In this document: positions 63,073-64,000 of the stretch, piece after piece
How the letters are laid out: each line of letters starts with the position of its first letter
How positions within the stretch are numbered: the first letter of the stretch is position 1
Assembly (NCBI GenBank): GCA_907165065.1
Contig: OU015527.1
Coordinates: 21,403,686-21,467,685, forward strand
DNA: 64,000 nucleotides
Direction of reading: 5' to 3'
Source: Caprimulgus europaeus
Taxonomy: Eukaryota; Chordata; Aves; Caprimulgiformes; Caprimulgidae
Notes under the pieces: generated by a model
What the model was told of the DNA's origin: nothing
The model's input: the letters and a program-made list of their open reading frames with translations, nothing else
Database searches by the model: none
Program-made: the position numbers and the translations under genes

Positions 63073-63116
63073 GCCGGGCCGGGCCGGGCCGGGCCGGGCC
63101 GGGCCGGGCCAGGCCA
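63073..63116. repeat. (GGGCC)n pentanucleotide repeat
   Basis: About eight tandem GGGCC units on the plus strand, the last degenerate (aggcc), roughly 90-135 bases upstream of the LVRN ATG. The G-runs could form a quadruplex on the plus strand. The region is either 5' UTR or proximal promoter. Confidence 0.95.
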
Positions 63117-63560
63117 GGGGAGAGACGGGTCACCACGCCCAGGGAAGCCGCTCCCGGCAGGGCTGCTCCGGCAGGCGCGGCGGGTAGCGGTAGCGGCTGT
63201 GGAGCCGCCTTCGCGGGGGATCGTCCGCGGGCTGCCCGCTTCCCCCGGGCTTCAGCGAGCAACCTGCGAAGGGGGACGCGACGGCAGGCAGCTGACAGCT
63301 GCTCCTGAAGCCTGGGGCGGCCGGCGGCGGGTTTGGGCGGTGATGGGGACCGGGTTCCGTGCCCGAGGACTGCTGAGGATGAGCGGTAACGGCACTGCCC
63401 CGACAGACGGCGTTGCACACACGCGGGACGGGCGGCCGGGCCGCCCCATCTTGCCCGGGCCGGGGCTGCCGAAAGCCGCGGTAGCCCGGGGCAGCCGTCG
63501 GGCCGGAGTTGGGGGCCCCCTGCGCCCCGGCGGGAGCGAAGGCCGGGAAAAGGAAAAAAA

Positions 63561-64000
63561 CAAACAAAAACCCGAACCCACAAGTGTCCGTACTTTTTCA
63601 CCACCCTAGGGAATGACAAGAGAAAGGATGAGAAAATGGGGGTTCACTGCTTGAAGTTTGTGGTGTGTGCTTAGAGTGGATCGGCTCTTGAGGGAAATCT
63701 ACACATTAAAAGATTTCAGAGAAAGACATCGAGTCTGAAAAATGGTACATAAAAAAGAACGAAAAAAGTGCATTTCTGGTAAATTGTCCTCGTTTAGATC
63801 CCCACTTCCCTGTGTAGCTCAGTTGAGGCTTTATAAATGCTGTATAAATGCTGGTAACCCCATTACAATCAATAGGATTAATCCCACATTCCCAGTTAAA
63901 CACATTCTTAAAGGGTTTGTGGATCTGAGGCTGGATTGCTGGCAAGATTGCAAAATTAAACCTTTGTCACTTCATAGAACTTGTCTGTTGGTTTTGCTCA
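63561..64000. other. Upstream flank of LVRN promoter
   Basis: Base composition drops back to AT-rich. No gene, repeat or promoter motif recognised. Confidence 0.6.

Larger units (their letters stand above)
62080..63560. promoter_or_regulatory. CpG island / LVRN promoter
   Basis: A GC- and CpG-dense block over LVRN exon 1 and about 600 bases upstream of its ATG, standing out sharply from AT-rich surroundings. No TATA box is seen near the likely start, as expected for a CpG-island promoter. Long open frames on both strands here, including a 413-codon plus-strand frame, result from the base composition. Confidence 0.8.

Noticed and set aside
62067..63308. Plus-strand 413-codon open frame over the CpG island
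   Set aside because: Antisense to LVRN exon 1, composed of Pro/Arg/Gly/Ala-rich sequence expected from GC-rich DNA, and without family resemblance.

Overview
The window is vertebrate nuclear DNA and looks avian. It contains several CR1 LINE copies, including 3' tails made of ATTCTGTG-type octamers, and long LTRs of the kind common in bird genomes. Genes are split into short exons with long introns and CpG-island starts. The reading is by eye from sequence and family knowledge; no alignment or database search was run.

Main content: a complete 20-exon gene on the minus strand, 62981 down to 19712. The spliced CDS is 2886 nt and encodes a 961-residue membrane-anchored M1 zinc aminopeptidase. 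I identify it as laeverin / aminopeptidase Q (LVRN). All 20 exons join in frame with no internal stop. The zinc and catalytic signature (HELGH, 18 residues, Glu), the exopeptidase motif GAMEN and the transition-state Tyr are all present. Intron 5 appears to use a GC donor.

Downstream, on the same strand, are the last two coding exons (5459-5320 and 4958-4736) of a small Cys-rich protein recognised as ARL14EPL. LVRN next to ARL14EPL in the same orientation matches the order I recall on human chromosome 5, which supports both names. Its 5' exon(s) were not found; a CpG island at about 13.74-14.56 kb is a possible promoter.

Layout: 1-4735 is intergenic, with a MIR relic and a solo LTR at 3156-3550. 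ARL14EPL occupies 4736-5459. From 5460 to 19711 is intergenic, with a long solo LTR carrying an internal minisatellite (8635-9784), the CpG island, LTR relics, an inverted repeat (16970-17480) and a CR1 tail. LVRN fills 19712-62981; its introns carry more CR1 copies, the largest (44707-48180) being a deleted, sense-oriented near-full-length element in intron 4, plus LTR-like sequence in intron 1. From 62080 to 63560 is the LVRN CpG-island promoter, with a GGGCC repeat just upstream of the start codon; 63561-64000 shows nothing recognisable.

No tRNA, rRNA, CRISPR or bacterial-type system was seen. I found no convincing new multi-gene system. The points most worth checking are the GAMEN motif (His in human laeverin), the GC-AG intron, the inverted repeat, and the internally deleted CR1.
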